In this document: positions 45,116 to 54,388 of the stretch, piece by piece
Numbering within the stretch: the first letter of the stretch is position 1
Layout: each line of letters opens with the position of its first letter
Assembly: GCF_002933465.1 (NCBI RefSeq)
Contig: NZ_PSZE01000003.1
Coordinates: 334,040 to 398,039 of the forward strand
Source of the DNA: Nocardia nova
GTDB taxonomy: Bacteria > Actinomycetota > Actinomycetes > Mycobacteriales > Mycobacteriaceae
Direction of reading: 5' to 3'
DNA length: 64,000 nt
The notes under the pieces: generated by a model
Seen by the model: the letters and a program-made list of their open reading frames with translations, nothing else
The model's database searches: none
Told to the model about the DNA's origin: nothing
Program-made: the position numbers and the translations under genes

Positions 45116-46153
45116 GTGCCCATCGCGACTCCGGAGGTCTACGCCGAGATGCTCGGTCGGGCCAAAGAGAACTCCTTCGCCTTCCCCGCGATCAACTGCA
45201 CCTCCTCGGAGACCATCAACGCGGCCATCCGCGGGTTCGCCGAGGCCGGCAGTGACGGCATCATCCAGTTCTCCACCGGCGGCGCCGAATTCGGTTCCGG
45301 CCAGGGTGTGAAGGATATGGTCACCGGTGCGGTCGCGCTGGCGGAGTTCGCTCATGTGGTGGCGGCCAAGTACGACGTCACGATCGCGCTGCACACCGAC
45401 CACTGCCCCAAGGACAAGCTGGACGGATTCGTCCGTCCGCTGCTGGCCATCTCCCAGGAGCGGGTCAAGGCCGGGCAGAACCCGCTGTTCCAGTCCCACA
45501 TGTGGGATGGCTCGGCCATCCCGATCGACGAGAACCTCGAGATCGCCAAGGAACTGCTGAAGCAGGCCACCGCGGCGAACATCATTCTCGAGGTCGAGAT
45601 CGGTGTAGTCGGCGGTGAAGAGGACGGTGTCGAGGCCGAGATCAACGAGAAGCTCTACACCTCGTCCGAGGACTTCGCCAAGACCATCGACGCCCTGGGC
45701 GCCGGTGAGAACGGCAAGTATCTGCTCGCCGCCACGTTCGGTAACGTGCACGGGGTCTACAAGCCGGGCAACGTGGTGCTCAAGCCCGAGGTGCTGGCCG
45801 AAGGGCAGCGCGTGGCCGCGGCCAAGCTCGGCCTGGGTGACGGTGCGAAGCCGTTCGACTTCGTCTTCCACGGCGGCTCGGGCTCGCTGAAGTCGGAGAT
45901 CGACGACTCGCTGAGGTACGGCGTGGTGAAGATGAACGTCGACACCGACACCCAGTACGCCTTCACCCGTCCGATCGCGGCGCACATGTTCACCAACTAC
46001 GACGGTGTGCTGAAGATCGACGGCGAGGTCGGCAACAAGAAGACCTACGACCCGCGCAGCTACCTCAAGAAGGCCGAGACCTCGATGGCCGAGCGGGTCA
46101 TCGAGGCCTGCAACGACCTGCGTTCGGCCGGTAAGTCGGTCAGCGCGAAGTAG
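45116..46153 (+). CDS. fba: Class II fructose-bisphosphate aldolase
   Basis: A 345-residue zinc aldolase of glycolysis and gluconeogenesis. Zinc-binding HTDHC is in VTIALHTDHCPKDKLDGF, followed by SHMWDGSAIPIDEN and FGNVHGVYKPGNV (a second zinc ligand), and the phosphate-site FVFHGGSGSLKSEI and GVVKMNVDTDTQYAFT. Length is normal. The GTG start has GGAGG seven bases upstream. A TAGGGT near 45063 may be the -10 box. It is followed by a hairpin at 46177-46209. Confidence 0.97.
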   Translation: MPIATPEVYAEMLGRAKENSFAFPAINCTSSETINAAIRGFAEAGSDGIIQFSTGGAEFGSGQGVKDMVTGAVALAEFAHVVAAKYDVTIALHTDHCPKDKLDGFVRPLLAISQERVKAGQNPLFQSHMWDGSAIPIDENLEIAKELLKQATAANIILEVEIGVVGGEEDGVEAEINEKLYTSSEDFAKTIDALGAGENGKYLLAATFGNVHGVYKPGNVVLKPEVLAEGQRVAAAKLGLGDGAKPFDFVFHGGSGSLKSEIDDSLRYGVVKMNVDTDTQYAFTRPIAAHMFTNYDGVLKIDGEVGNKKTYDPRSYLKKAETSMAERVIEACNDLRSAGKSVSAK

Positions 46154-46176
46154 TAGTTCCCGCAGCGGAACGGATC

Positions 46177-46209
46177 GAGGGTGCGTCGCCCGATGAGCGG
46201 CGCACCCTC
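46177..46209 (+). terminator. Terminator hairpin after fba
   Basis: GAGGGTGCG (46177-46185) pairs with CGCACCCTC (46201-46209), with partial inner pairing. There is no T-run. It lies 24 bases after the fba stop. Confidence 0.6.
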
Positions 46210-46283
46210 GGCGTTCGCGGCCGACACCGTGACGGTGGGTTGTCCCAGCCGGAAGGGCACGAGATGATCTTCTCCGTGAGCAG

Positions 46284-47486
46284 ATGGACACTGTGCCGAG
46301 AATCCGGACGACACGAGGCGCTGGTCCGGTGAGCAATCCGACCGGCCCCCAATCCATTCCGCCCACCGGCCTCGACGTTCGCGTGCTCGGGCCCGTACAA
46401 CTCTCGGTCGGCGGCACGGCCGTTCCTGTGGGCGGACCCAAGCCGCGGGCGCTGCTGGCCGCGCTGGCGGTCAACCGGCGGCGTGCGGTCTCGTCGCAGG
46501 CCCTGGCCGATATCGTCTGGAACGAGGAGCCGCCGGATTCCTATCAGGCGAGCCTGCAGGTATTCGTCTCCAATATCCGTAAAGCGCTGCGTAATTCGGG
46601 AGTCGACCCGGCCGCGGTGCTGCGCACCGAGTCCTCCGGCTATCGGCTCGACATCACCGACGACGAATGCGATCTGGGCCGCTTCGAGGCCACCCACAAG
46701 GCCGCGATCGAGGCCGCCGCGGCGGGTGACCACGAGAGCGCGTCGCGGTGGTACGGCGCGGCGCTGGAACAGTGGAGCGGTAAGGCCCTCGACGATCTGT
46801 CCGGCACCCGCTTCGCCGACACCTTCGCCACCGCGATGGACGAGGAACGCCTGCTCGTCGCCTCCGCCCGCATCGATGCCGAAATCGCCTGCGGTCGAGC
46901 CTCTTCGGTGGTCGGCGAACTGGTGGCGATGACGAACGAGCATCCCATGCGGGAACCGCTGTGGGTGCAGCTCATCACCGCGCTGTATTTGTCCGGCCGC
47001 CAGGCCGACGCACTGGAGGCCTGCCGCCGGGTCCGGGCGGTGCTCGCCGACGAACTCGGGATCGATCCCGGGCCGGCGCTGGCCGAACTGGAGAAGCGCG
47101 TCCTGCGGCAGGAACCGCTCAATACGATGGCCATCGCCCAGGTCGAGCGGATGGCCAAGGCGATGACCGAAACCGTCACCGAAACCCCCCGCAGCGCCCG
47201 TGCCGGACGGCTGCGGCTGGCGGACGGCCGGGTGATACCGATCGCCAAGGGCGGCTTGACGATCGGCCGCATGACCGACAACGATCTGATCCTCGACGAT
47301 CCGAAGGTCAGCCGCTATCACGCGCACGTCCTGCCGAGCCGGGCCGGGATGCTGATCAAGGATCTCGCCTCGGCCAACGGCATCTACGTCGACGACGAGG
47401 TGGTCGACAGCGGCACCATGCTGTTCGGCGGGGAACTCATCCGGATCGGTTCGACGGTGCTGAGTTTCGAAGCGGATACCGAGTAG
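46284..47486 (+). CDS. EmbR-like regulator (SARP DNA-binding, BTAD and FHA domains)
   Basis: A 400-residue regulator with three domains: an OmpR-type winged helix of the SARP group (residues 30-115, VRVLGPVQLSVGGTAVPVGG; RALLAALAVNRRRAVSSQAL), a bacterial transcriptional activator domain (residues 120-275, ending ADELGIDPGPALAELEKRVL) and a C-terminal FHA domain (residues 320-395, LTIGRMTDNDLILDDPKVSR, YHAH, ASANGIYVDDE). This is the EmbR layout. EmbR in M. tuberculosis is read by Ser/Thr kinases through FHA and activates embCAB arabinosyltransferases. No kinase is in this window. Start at ATG 46284; GTG 46329 is an alternative. Confidence 0.85.
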   Translation: MDTVPRIRTTRGAGPVSNPTGPQSIPPTGLDVRVLGPVQLSVGGTAVPVGGPKPRALLAALAVNRRRAVSSQALADIVWNEEPPDSYQASLQVFVSNIRKALRNSGVDPAAVLRTESSGYRLDITDDECDLGRFEATHKAAIEAAAAGDHESASRWYGAALEQWSGKALDDLSGTRFADTFATAMDEERLLVASARIDAEIACGRASSVVGELVAMTNEHPMREPLWVQLITALYLSGRQADALEACRRVRAVLADELGIDPGPALAELEKRVLRQEPLNTMAIAQVERMAKAMTETVTETPRSARAGRLRLADGRVIPIAKGGLTIGRMTDNDLILDDPKVSRYHAHVLPSRAGMLIKDLASANGIYVDDEVVDSGTMLFGGELIRIGSTVLSFEADTE

Positions 47487-47618
47487 GTCCTGCTGGACAC
47501 ACCCGGGTGTGCGCGATAACCGCCGTTCCAGGGCGTTTTCCGGGTAGGGTCGCGCGGGTGCTGTCCGCGCGACGACGTCGCGGGTAGGGGAAATCGATCG
47601 GTCCGCGAGGGGTTGCTG

Positions 47619-49106
47619 ATGCGTGTGCGCGTACCGGCTTCGGCCGCAGTGGTGTTTCTCGGTGCCGGCCTGCTGGTCGGGCTACCCGGATCTGTCGCCG
47701 CCGAACCCGGGACAGGTTCGGCGGTAACGGTTCCCGGCACGGGACCGTGCGCCACCGACCCCGTCCCCGTGCACGAGCCGGTGGTGCCGAAGACACTCGA
47801 GGTGCCGATTCCGTATCCGGTGGTGACCGTCGATCAACCACCGCCACCCGCGATACCGAAGCGTACGAGCGTGCAACTGCCGGTCGATCCGTGCGTCAGC
47901 CCGTGTCCGGATCTCACCGACGGTCCGCCGCCCGCGCCCAGTCTGCTGAACCGGCTCGGCGTGCCGGAGGTGCTGCTGAAGCCGAAGCCGTTCTATTTCG
48001 CGCTGCCGCCCGGGCCCTCGCCCGAACCAGGGCCGCCTCCGCCGCCGCGAGCCGAACCGCCGACCGAACCGGGGCCGGTGGTGGCTCCGCGACCGGCGCC
48101 GGCAGTGAGTCAGGTCCGCGAGGTGGCCAAGGAGACCGGCGCGAATTCGGTGAACCGCACTGATAAGCGCTGGCAGGTCAACGGGACCGACCTGGGCATC
48201 ATGTGGGAGAGCGCGCCGGGGGAGATCGCGACGGCCTTCGGCGACACCGTCGGGCACGGGTTCCACCCGCCGGGCGGGATGGGCGAGGACTGGCGCAGCA
48301 ATCTGCTCGCCTTCAGCACGAATCGCGACCTCGGCAACGGCATGATCATCGACCGCATGGTCACCGACGACCGCTGTCACGCCGCCGAGGTGCTCGCCAG
48401 TCGCAAGAAGGACAATATCGAGATCACCACGATCCCGACCTCCGGTTTCGCTCTGCCACATCGAGGTTCGGCCGACGGCGCCCGGCAGTTCATGAGCTAC
48501 ATGTCGATTCGGACCTGGAACAGCCTGCCGGGCACCTTCTATACCAACTACGGCGGTATCGCGTACTCCGACGACCACGGGCAGACCTGGACCAAGGATC
48601 CGCACGCGCACTGGGACAACATCTTCGGCCTCGCGAATTTCCAAGTGTCGGCGATGGTTCCGCAGGGCGACTACGTCTACCTGTTCGGCACACCGAATAC
48701 GCGGCTCGGCTCGGTCGGCCTTGCCCGGGTGCCCACGGAGCACGTACTCGACACCTCCGCCTACCAGTACTGGCGCGACGGCACCTGGACTCCGGTCGGC
48801 GGAGCCGCTTCGGCCACACCGATCGTCGACGGACCGGCCGGCGAACTGTCGGTGCGCTACGACAGCGCTCGCGGGGTCTGGCAGATGAGCTATCTCGACA
48901 CCGCGAAGGCGGCGGTCGTCGTGCGCGAATCGAACGCACCGCAGGGGGTGTGGTCACCGAGTTCGCCGCTCGTGCACGTCTCGGCCGAATATCCCGAACT
49001 CTACGGCGGATTCATCCACCCGTGGTCGACGTCCTCGGATCTCTACTTCACCGTCAGCACCTGGAGCGACTACAACGTCTACCTGATGCACGCCCGGCTG
49101 GACTGA
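47619..49106 (+). CDS. Secreted DUF4185 protein (GH183-type, possible endo-D-arabinanase)
   Basis: A 495-residue protein. A signal peptide (residues 1-30, ASAAVVFLGAGLLVGLPGSV, cleavage near VAA-EP) is followed by a Pro-rich linker (residues 35-155) and a DUF4185 domain: LGIMWESAPGEIATAFGDTV, GEDWRSNLLAFSTNRDLGNG, IAYSDDHGQTWTKDP, and SYLDTAKAAVVVRE, ELYGGFIHPWS. DUF4185 members of mycobacteria have been reported as family GH183 endo-D-arabinanases, which cut arabinan of the cell wall. ATG 47619 follows GAGGGG by six bases. The proximity of an EmbR-like gene is suggestive. Activity is not proven by sequence alone. Confidence 0.78.
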   Translation: MRVRVPASAAVVFLGAGLLVGLPGSVAAEPGTGSAVTVPGTGPCATDPVPVHEPVVPKTLEVPIPYPVVTVDQPPPPAIPKRTSVQLPVDPCVSPCPDLTDGPPPAPSLLNRLGVPEVLLKPKPFYFALPPGPSPEPGPPPPPRAEPPTEPGPVVAPRPAPAVSQVREVAKETGANSVNRTDKRWQVNGTDLGIMWESAPGEIATAFGDTVGHGFHPPGGMGEDWRSNLLAFSTNRDLGNGMIIDRMVTDDRCHAAEVLASRKKDNIEITTIPTSGFALPHRGSADGARQFMSYMSIRTWNSLPGTFYTNYGGIAYSDDHGQTWTKDPHAHWDNIFGLANFQVSAMVPQGDYVYLFGTPNTRLGSVGLARVPTEHVLDTSAYQYWRDGTWTPVGGAASATPIVDGPAGELSVRYDSARGVWQMSYLDTAKAAVVVRESNAPQGVWSPSSPLVHVSAEYPELYGGFIHPWSTSSDLYFTVSTWSDYNVYLMHARLD

Positions 49107-49122
49107 CGCTCGAGCTTGCGGC

Positions 49123-50166
49123 TCAGGACAACTGAACCTCGGCCAGCGCGCGGCCGAACAGCTTTTTTCCCGCCGAGGTGGCGCTCAACAGAACCGTCGC
49201 GACCCGACGCTCCGGATTCAGCGACTTGATCTTGGCGGAGAATTCGATATGTGCTGGCGAATCGCGTTCCACCGGAACGTATCCGGAGAAGCGCACACTG
49301 TAGCTTTCGATCGCGCCCGGATCCCCGAGCCACGAGGTCAGATACTGCGCACCGAGACCCATGGTGAGCATGCCGTGCGCGACCACGGTGGGCAGGCCGG
49401 CCAGTTCGGCGGCGCGGTCGCTGAAGTGGATCGGGTTGGGGTCACCCGCCACACCGGCGTAGTTGACCAGATCGCCGCGGGTGAGTCGCATCGTGGCCGG
49501 GGGCAGTTGGTCGCCCACCGCGAGATCGTCGAAATTCGGCTGGGTCTCGACGGTGACGTCCTTGCGCGATTCGGCGCGCGCGGGTTCGGGGGTGGCCTCC
49601 GCGGCGGCGATCGGGATCAGCACCTCGGGGGTGGTCGCGCCGACCTCCCGGCGATGCATGACCACACCTCCTACCAGCCGCACGATCTCGGCATCGACCT
49701 CGGCGCCCAGGCGCGCCACGATGGTGGTGAGACCCACCTGGACGACGGTGTCCTCAGCGTCGAGGACGGTAGCCTTCACGGTGATGAAATCGTTTCCGCG
49801 CAGGTGGCGGATCGATTCGATCTCCGCCTCGCTGCGCAGGACGTCGCCGGCCAGGATCGGGCGGTGAATGTGGAAAATCTGGTCGGTCTGCAGAATTTGC
49901 GAGAGGTCGTATTCGCTGAGCACGCTGTCGAGCAGGGCCTGCGTGGTCGCCATGCCGAGCACCGAGGCGAAGGTCGGCGGCGCCACGACGGCCTCCCAGC
50001 CGAGCTTGGCGGCGTCGGCCTCGAAGTGATGGGCGGGGTGATGATTCTGCACGGCCCGCGCGAATTCGCGGACCTTTTCCCTGCCCACCTCGTAGCGGTC
50101 CCGAATCCGGTAATGCCGACCGGCCAGTGCCGTGGATGCCGGCGCGGCGGGTGCCAGCTCAGGCAT
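49123..50166 (-). CDS. Fused (3R)-hydroxyacyl-ACP dehydratase HadA-HadB
   Basis: A 347-residue double-hotdog protein. Residues 15-165 match HadA: YRIRDRYEVGREKVREFARA, then NHHPAHHFEADAAKLGWEAV and VAPPTFASVLG. Residues 205-345 match HadB, including the hydratase-2 motif DLVNYAGVAGDPNPIHFSDR with catalytic Asp and His, AHGMLTMGLGAQYLTSWLGD and a KKLFGRALAEVQLS end. M. tuberculosis has separate hadA, hadB and hadC subunits of FAS-II; here A and B are one chain joined by a 40-residue linker. It dehydrates beta-hydroxyacyl-ACP during mycolate chain elongation. Convergent to the DUF4185 gene with a gap of 16 bases. Confidence 0.9.
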   Translation of the reverse strand: MPELAPAAPASTALAGRHYRIRDRYEVGREKVREFARAVQNHHPAHHFEADAAKLGWEAVVAPPTFASVLGMATTQALLDSVLSEYDLSQILQTDQIFHIHRPILAGDVLRSEAEIESIRHLRGNDFITVKATVLDAEDTVVQVGLTTIVARLGAEVDAEIVRLVGGVVMHRREVGATTPEVLIPIAAAEATPEPARAESRKDVTVETQPNFDDLAVGDQLPPATMRLTRGDLVNYAGVAGDPNPIHFSDRAAELAGLPTVVAHGMLTMGLGAQYLTSWLGDPGAIESYSVRFSGYVPVERDSPAHIEFSAKIKSLNPERRVATVLLSATSAGKKLFGRALAEVQLS

Positions 50167-50371
50167 GTCCCTCGCTCCCTGCTCGATTCGTACTGCGTAA
50201 ACGACAGCACCGGTCGACCGCCCCGGAACAGATCAGCGGAGGGTCGGCGGCGTGACAATCCGGGCCATGCTAGCGGCGTACCGGCCCGCTGACCAGGTGT
50301 CTGTGAGGTGCATCGCCGGGAAGCGGCGCGATGTGACACCAAGGTGACGCACGTCATCGACTCCGGGGCGT

Positions 50372-52567
50372 CTACTGCGCGGCACCGGCGGGATCGCATA
50401 CCTTCCAGCCGCCGTCGGTCTGCTGCAAATCGAAGGTGCGGGCGGTGGAGCGGCTCGGATCGGCATCGGTGTAGATGTCGACCTGAGCGACGGCCTTGTC
50501 CCCGGTGATCTGGATGCCGTCTACGCCCGCGACCTTCGGGATCTTCTTCTGATCCACCGCCAGTTTGTGCACGCCGGCGTACTGATCGGGCGCGATGTTC
50601 TGGTAGAAGTCGTGCAGTTTGCCGCACGTCGCCGATTGCAGCTGCCTCAGGTTTCCGGACGCCAGTGCGTTGGTGTAGCCGTTGACCGCGCCCTTGACCT
50701 GTGCCTCCGGTGAATTGTCGGAACCGCCGGTGATGAGTGCGACCACCGCCACGATCGCGACGATCACCACCACGACCGCACCGCCGGCGAGCAGCAGCCA
50801 GCGCTTGCTGCGCGCGGGCTGTCCCGGCGCGGCGTCCGGTCCCGGTTCCGGCGCCGGTACTCGCTGTGGCTGTGCCACTGGGCGCGGTGTACCCGGCCCG
50901 CTCGGCTGCGTGGACAGTGTCGGCGCAGTCATCTTGGTGTCGGCGGGTGACGATGCGCCGCCGGGGCGCTGGCCTTGTTCACCTTGCGCCGCCGGACCTT
51001 TCAGGCCCTGCGCGCCGAGTGCCGCCGCCGCACCCAGCTGCCCCGGCCCACCGGGACCCTGCTGACCCGGCCGCCCGGCCCCCTGCGCACCTGGGCCCTG
51101 CGGGTTCTGCCCGCCGGGACGCTGGGGGCCGTGTCCGCGCCCTTGCGCGCCGGGGCCACCGGGGCCACCGGGGCCTTGCTGAGCCGGTCCGTTCGGACCG
51201 GCTCCGGGTGCCTGTCCCGGCCCAGCCGGACCCTGCTGTCCCGGGGCGTTCGGCCCGCTTGCAGCCGATTGCGGTCCCGGTCGACCCGGACCTTGCTGCC
51301 CTGGTCCACCGGGCCCGCCCGCCGGAGTCTGTCCCGGTGCGCCGCCCGCGGGGCCGCGCTGGGAACCGGCGGCGGCAGCGGCGACACCGAGACCCGCGGC
51401 ACCGGCCGCGGCGGCCGCGCCGCCGATGCGGCCCTTCGGTCCTCCGGCTGCCGGTCCGCCCGGGCTCCGCGATCCCGGAGCGCCGGGTGCGCCCGTGCCC
51501 TGCTCACCGCCCGGACCGCCCTGTGCCCCAGAACGCTTCGGGCCGCTCTGCCCGGCTCCCGGCCGCGCGGCGCGAAGCTTCTCGGTGGCCGCCTGATCGG
51601 GTTTCTGAATCGGGAGGATCGTGGTGGCGTCGTCGGACGGGTTCGATATCGCGGGAACATCCTGTGGCGCTTCGGTTTTCGCGCCGTCGGACTGCTGCGC
51701 GGGGCCGGACTTCGCGGTCTTCTGACCACTTTCGCCGGACGAAACCCTGGGCAAGGCAACGGTTTTCGAGTCGTCGGCGCCGTCGCCGGACCCGCTCTCG
51801 TTCGCGGCAGCGCTCGGCGCATTCGAGCCCGGCGTGGCGGCACGGGCGGAATCGGCGGCGCTCTGGCCGGTCGCGGCACTCCCGGCGTCCGCAGCCCGCG
51901 CGGTATTCGCGCCCTTGGCACCCTTCGCGGTGCGCTCGGCATCGGGTGCGGCGGCCGGGCCGTTCGTTTTCGCCGGGCCGTTCACGGCGGCAGATCCGGC
52001 AGTGCCGGCGGAGTCGGGCGCGGCGTCGGATTTGCCGGAGTTCTCGGAGGTGGGAGCCGTGCCTGTGTCCTCGGGTTTCTTGCCGGATTCCTCGCGCCTG
52101 GGGATGGCGACCGTCTCCGCGTCCCCCGCCGCCCCACCGCTCGGTGCGGTGCCCGCCTGGTCGGCATCGGCCGCCTCGCCACCGCTCGGTTTCGAGCCGG
52201 GCGCACCGGCGGGCGACTTGCCGGAGCCGGGGCCGCCGGACTTCGCGCCGGGAGCGTTCGCGCCGGACTTGTCGCCGGGCGCGGAATTCGCCTGTCCCGG
52301 AGCGCCTTTCGCCCCCGGCGTGCGAATGACCTGGGTTTGCGCCGACGGTGACGGCATGGGAGCGGTGGGGGCGGCGCCGGGAAGTTGATCCCGGGAGATG
52401 CGCTGGGTGCGGTCCGGGGCGCCGGTGTCCGGTTCGCGACCGGGGGCAGGCCCGCCCTGGGCGCCGGGCTTCGCCGGTCCGTCCGGACCCGCACCGGATG
52501 CAGCCTGCCGCGGGCGGTCGTCGGAGGCGCCCTGGTGCGGCTTCTGGACGTCGTTCGGGTCGGACAC
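50372..52567 (-). CDS. Rv0361-like membrane protein with very long Gly/Pro/Ala-rich N-terminus
   Basis: A 731-residue protein. Residues 1-570 are low complexity, first Ala/Ser/Lys/Gly, then Gly/Pro/Gln repeats (GPGGPGQLGA, QQGPGRPGPQ types), almost collagen-like. A basic stop (ARSKR) precedes one membrane helix (WLLLAGGAVVVVIVAIVAVV, about residues 588-610). The outer domain of about 120 residues (VKGAVNGYTNALASGNLRQL; CGKLHDFYQ; ARTFDLQQTDGGWKVCDPAG) is a DUF4878/NTF2-like fold with two cysteines. That matches Rv0361, from memory only about 275 residues long, so the N-terminus is greatly expanded. Divergent from the DUF3151 gene, as neighbouring Rv0360c. Confidence 0.78.
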   Translation of the reverse strand: MSDPNDVQKPHQGASDDRPRQAASGAGPDGPAKPGAQGGPAPGREPDTGAPDRTQRISRDQLPGAAPTAPMPSPSAQTQVIRTPGAKGAPGQANSAPGDKSGANAPGAKSGGPGSGKSPAGAPGSKPSGGEAADADQAGTAPSGGAAGDAETVAIPRREESGKKPEDTGTAPTSENSGKSDAAPDSAGTAGSAAVNGPAKTNGPAAAPDAERTAKGAKGANTARAADAGSAATGQSAADSARAATPGSNAPSAAANESGSGDGADDSKTVALPRVSSGESGQKTAKSGPAQQSDGAKTEAPQDVPAISNPSDDATTILPIQKPDQAATEKLRAARPGAGQSGPKRSGAQGGPGGEQGTGAPGAPGSRSPGGPAAGGPKGRIGGAAAAAGAAGLGVAAAAAGSQRGPAGGAPGQTPAGGPGGPGQQGPGRPGPQSAASGPNAPGQQGPAGPGQAPGAGPNGPAQQGPGGPGGPGAQGRGHGPQRPGGQNPQGPGAQGAGRPGQQGPGGPGQLGAAAALGAQGLKGPAAQGEQGQRPGGASSPADTKMTAPTLSTQPSGPGTPRPVAQPQRVPAPEPGPDAAPGQPARSKRWLLLAGGAVVVVIVAIVAVVALITGGSDNSPEAQVKGAVNGYTNALASGNLRQLQSATCGKLHDFYQNIAPDQYAGVHKLAVDQKKIPKVAGVDGIQITGDKAVAQVDIYTDADPSRSTARTFDLQQTDGGWKVCDPAGAAQ

Positions 52568-52763
52568 GCGCTACCCCTTGCTCAGTATCGGCTGTCGGTC
52601 GTCGACTGTCGGTCTCAGACGGCCAGCCTAATGGGGTCGGGGCGCGGAGGAGGCGGCAGACGCGCAACCATATAAGGCCTCGCCTTCAGGAAGAGGCCTC
52701 GGCATGGGACCCGCGCACCCGCTGCCCGGCGAGCCGTCGCGGTGGCGGTGCACAATGAAGCCC

Positions 52764-53222
52764 ATGACCTCCTTCGGTGATCTGCTCGGACCGCAGCCGG
52801 TATTGCTTCCCGAAAACACGGAAGCCGAACAGGCCCTGCTGGACAACCAGGACCCGGTCCAGGTTGCCGCCGCGCATCCGACGGCCTCCGTGGCGTGGGC
52901 GCAGCTGGCCGAGGACGCGCTCGACCGCGCCGGCGTCGTGGGCGCACCCGAGGGCCAGGCCGAGGTGAGCCTCGATGTGGTGGCGGCCTACGCCTTCGCC
53001 CGCACGGGCTACCACCGCGGGCTGGACCTGTTGCGCCGCAACGGGTGGAAGGGCTTCGGCCCGGTGCCGTGGAGCCACGAACCCAACCAGGGCTTCCTCC
53101 GCGCGGTCGGCGCCCTCGCCCGCGCCGCCCAGGCCATCGGCGAGAGCGACGAATACGCCCGCTGCCTGGATCTGCTCGAGGATTGCGATCCCCGCGCCGC
53201 CGCCGAACTCGGATTGGACTGA
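52764..53222 (+). CDS. DUF3151 protein (Rv0360c-like)
   Basis: A 152-residue protein. MTSFGDLLGPQPVLLPENTE and EAEQALL lead into VAAAHPTASVAWAQLAEDAL, AYAFARTGYHRGLDLLRRNG and HEPNQGFLRAVGALARAA, the DUF3151 signature. ATG 52764 is chosen because CACAAT lies seven bases upstream (leaderless); ATG 52755 overlaps that box. Conserved across actinobacteria but without known function. Located between Rv0361- and Rv0359-like genes as in mycobacteria. Confidence 0.88.
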   Translation: MTSFGDLLGPQPVLLPENTEAEQALLDNQDPVQVAAAHPTASVAWAQLAEDALDRAGVVGAPEGQAEVSLDVVAAYAFARTGYHRGLDLLRRNGWKGFGPVPWSHEPNQGFLRAVGALARAAQAIGESDEYARCLDLLEDCDPRAAAELGLD

Positions 53223-53293
53223 GACTGGCCGGCACGGAACGGTTCGCGACCGCCATCACCGTCGATGCGGTTCGTGACAGCGGTAAGAAGCGC

Positions 53294-54388
53294 ATGCGCA
53301 GTGGATGGGTGCGCCTGCGCCGGTCCGCGCTTCCGATCTTCCAGTGTGCGGTGGGCGCGGCACTGTCCTGGTTCATCGCCCACCGGTTGGTGGGGCATCC
53401 ACAACCGTTCTTCGCGCCGATGGCCGCGGTCATTTCGATCGGGGTCTCGTTCGGTGCCCGGCTGCGCCGATCGGTGGAACTCGTCGGCGGTGTGGCCGTC
53501 GGGATCGGGATCGGCGACTTCTTCATCGGGCAGGTCGGAACCGGTGCGTGGCAGATCGCGCTCGTCGTCGGGGTGGCGATGGCGATCGCGGTATTCCTCG
53601 ACCGGGGCGCGGTCATCCCGATGCAGGCCGCCAGTTCGGCGGTGCTGGTCGCCACGTTGATGCCGCCGCATACCGGCGGAGGTCTCAATCGCATGGTCGA
53701 CGCGCTGGTCGGCGGGTTGGTCGGCGTCGTGGTGGTGGCCGCGATTCCGCTGCATCCCGTGCGCCGGGCCCGGCAGCAGGCCGCCGACATCCTCACCGTC
53801 CTGGGTGCGGCGCTGTCCGAATGCGCCGACGGCCTCCATGAGCAGAATGCGGAGAAGGTCCGCGCCGCACTGCATTCCGTGCGCGGTACCCAACCGCAGA
53901 TCGACGGTCTGCGCAATGCGGTCGAAGGCGGCCGCGAGGTCAGCCGGATCTCGCCGCTGTACTGGAATTCCCGGCCGCGGCTCGAGGCGATCCGCGCGGC
54001 GGTCGACCCGCTCGACAATGCCGTGCGCAACACCCGAGTGCTGTTGCGTCGCGCGCTGACTCTGGTGCGCGACGACGAAATCCTCGATCCCCGAATGATC
54101 GCCGAGGTCGAAGAACTGGGGCAGGCGGTGGAAGTGGTGCGCCGCTACATGGTTGCCGAACCCGGTGAACAGCCCGATGCCGCCGAGGCGACGCGCGTCC
54201 TGCGGCGGGTGGCGAAGGGCGCCACCAAGGATCTGGTCGAGGGCGCCGGTCTGTCCTCCCACGTGGTCTTCGCCCAATTGCGTTCCATCGTGGTCGATCT
54301 GATGCAGGTCTGCGGAATCAAACGCCTGTCGGCGATCGCGTTGCTGCCGCCCACCGTGCAGAACCCCTATGTGGCGCCCGAGGATTGA
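53294..54388 (+). CDS. FUSC-family membrane protein (aromatic acid exporter-like)
   Basis: A 364-residue protein. The N-terminal half has six hydrophobic segments (LPIFQCAVGAALSWFIAHRL; FFAPMAAVISIGVSFGARLR; RSVELVGGVAVGIGIGDFFI), with the RRxxERxxG-like R-R-x-E-L-x-G motif of FUSC/YccS proteins. The C-terminal half is a cytosolic helical domain. ATG 53294 starts MRSGWVRLRRSALP; the open frame runs back through the DUF3151 gene but that part is out-of-frame shadow. Probably exports small aromatic or amphipathic compounds; substrate unknown. Confidence 0.78.
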   Translation: MRSGWVRLRRSALPIFQCAVGAALSWFIAHRLVGHPQPFFAPMAAVISIGVSFGARLRRSVELVGGVAVGIGIGDFFIGQVGTGAWQIALVVGVAMAIAVFLDRGAVIPMQAASSAVLVATLMPPHTGGGLNRMVDALVGGLVGVVVVAAIPLHPVRRARQQAADILTVLGAALSECADGLHEQNAEKVRAALHSVRGTQPQIDGLRNAVEGGREVSRISPLYWNSRPRLEAIRAAVDPLDNAVRNTRVLLRRALTLVRDDEILDPRMIAEVEELGQAVEVVRRYMVAEPGEQPDAAEATRVLRRVAKGATKDLVEGAGLSSHVVFAQLRSIVVDLMQVCGIKRLSAIALLPPTVQNPYVAPED

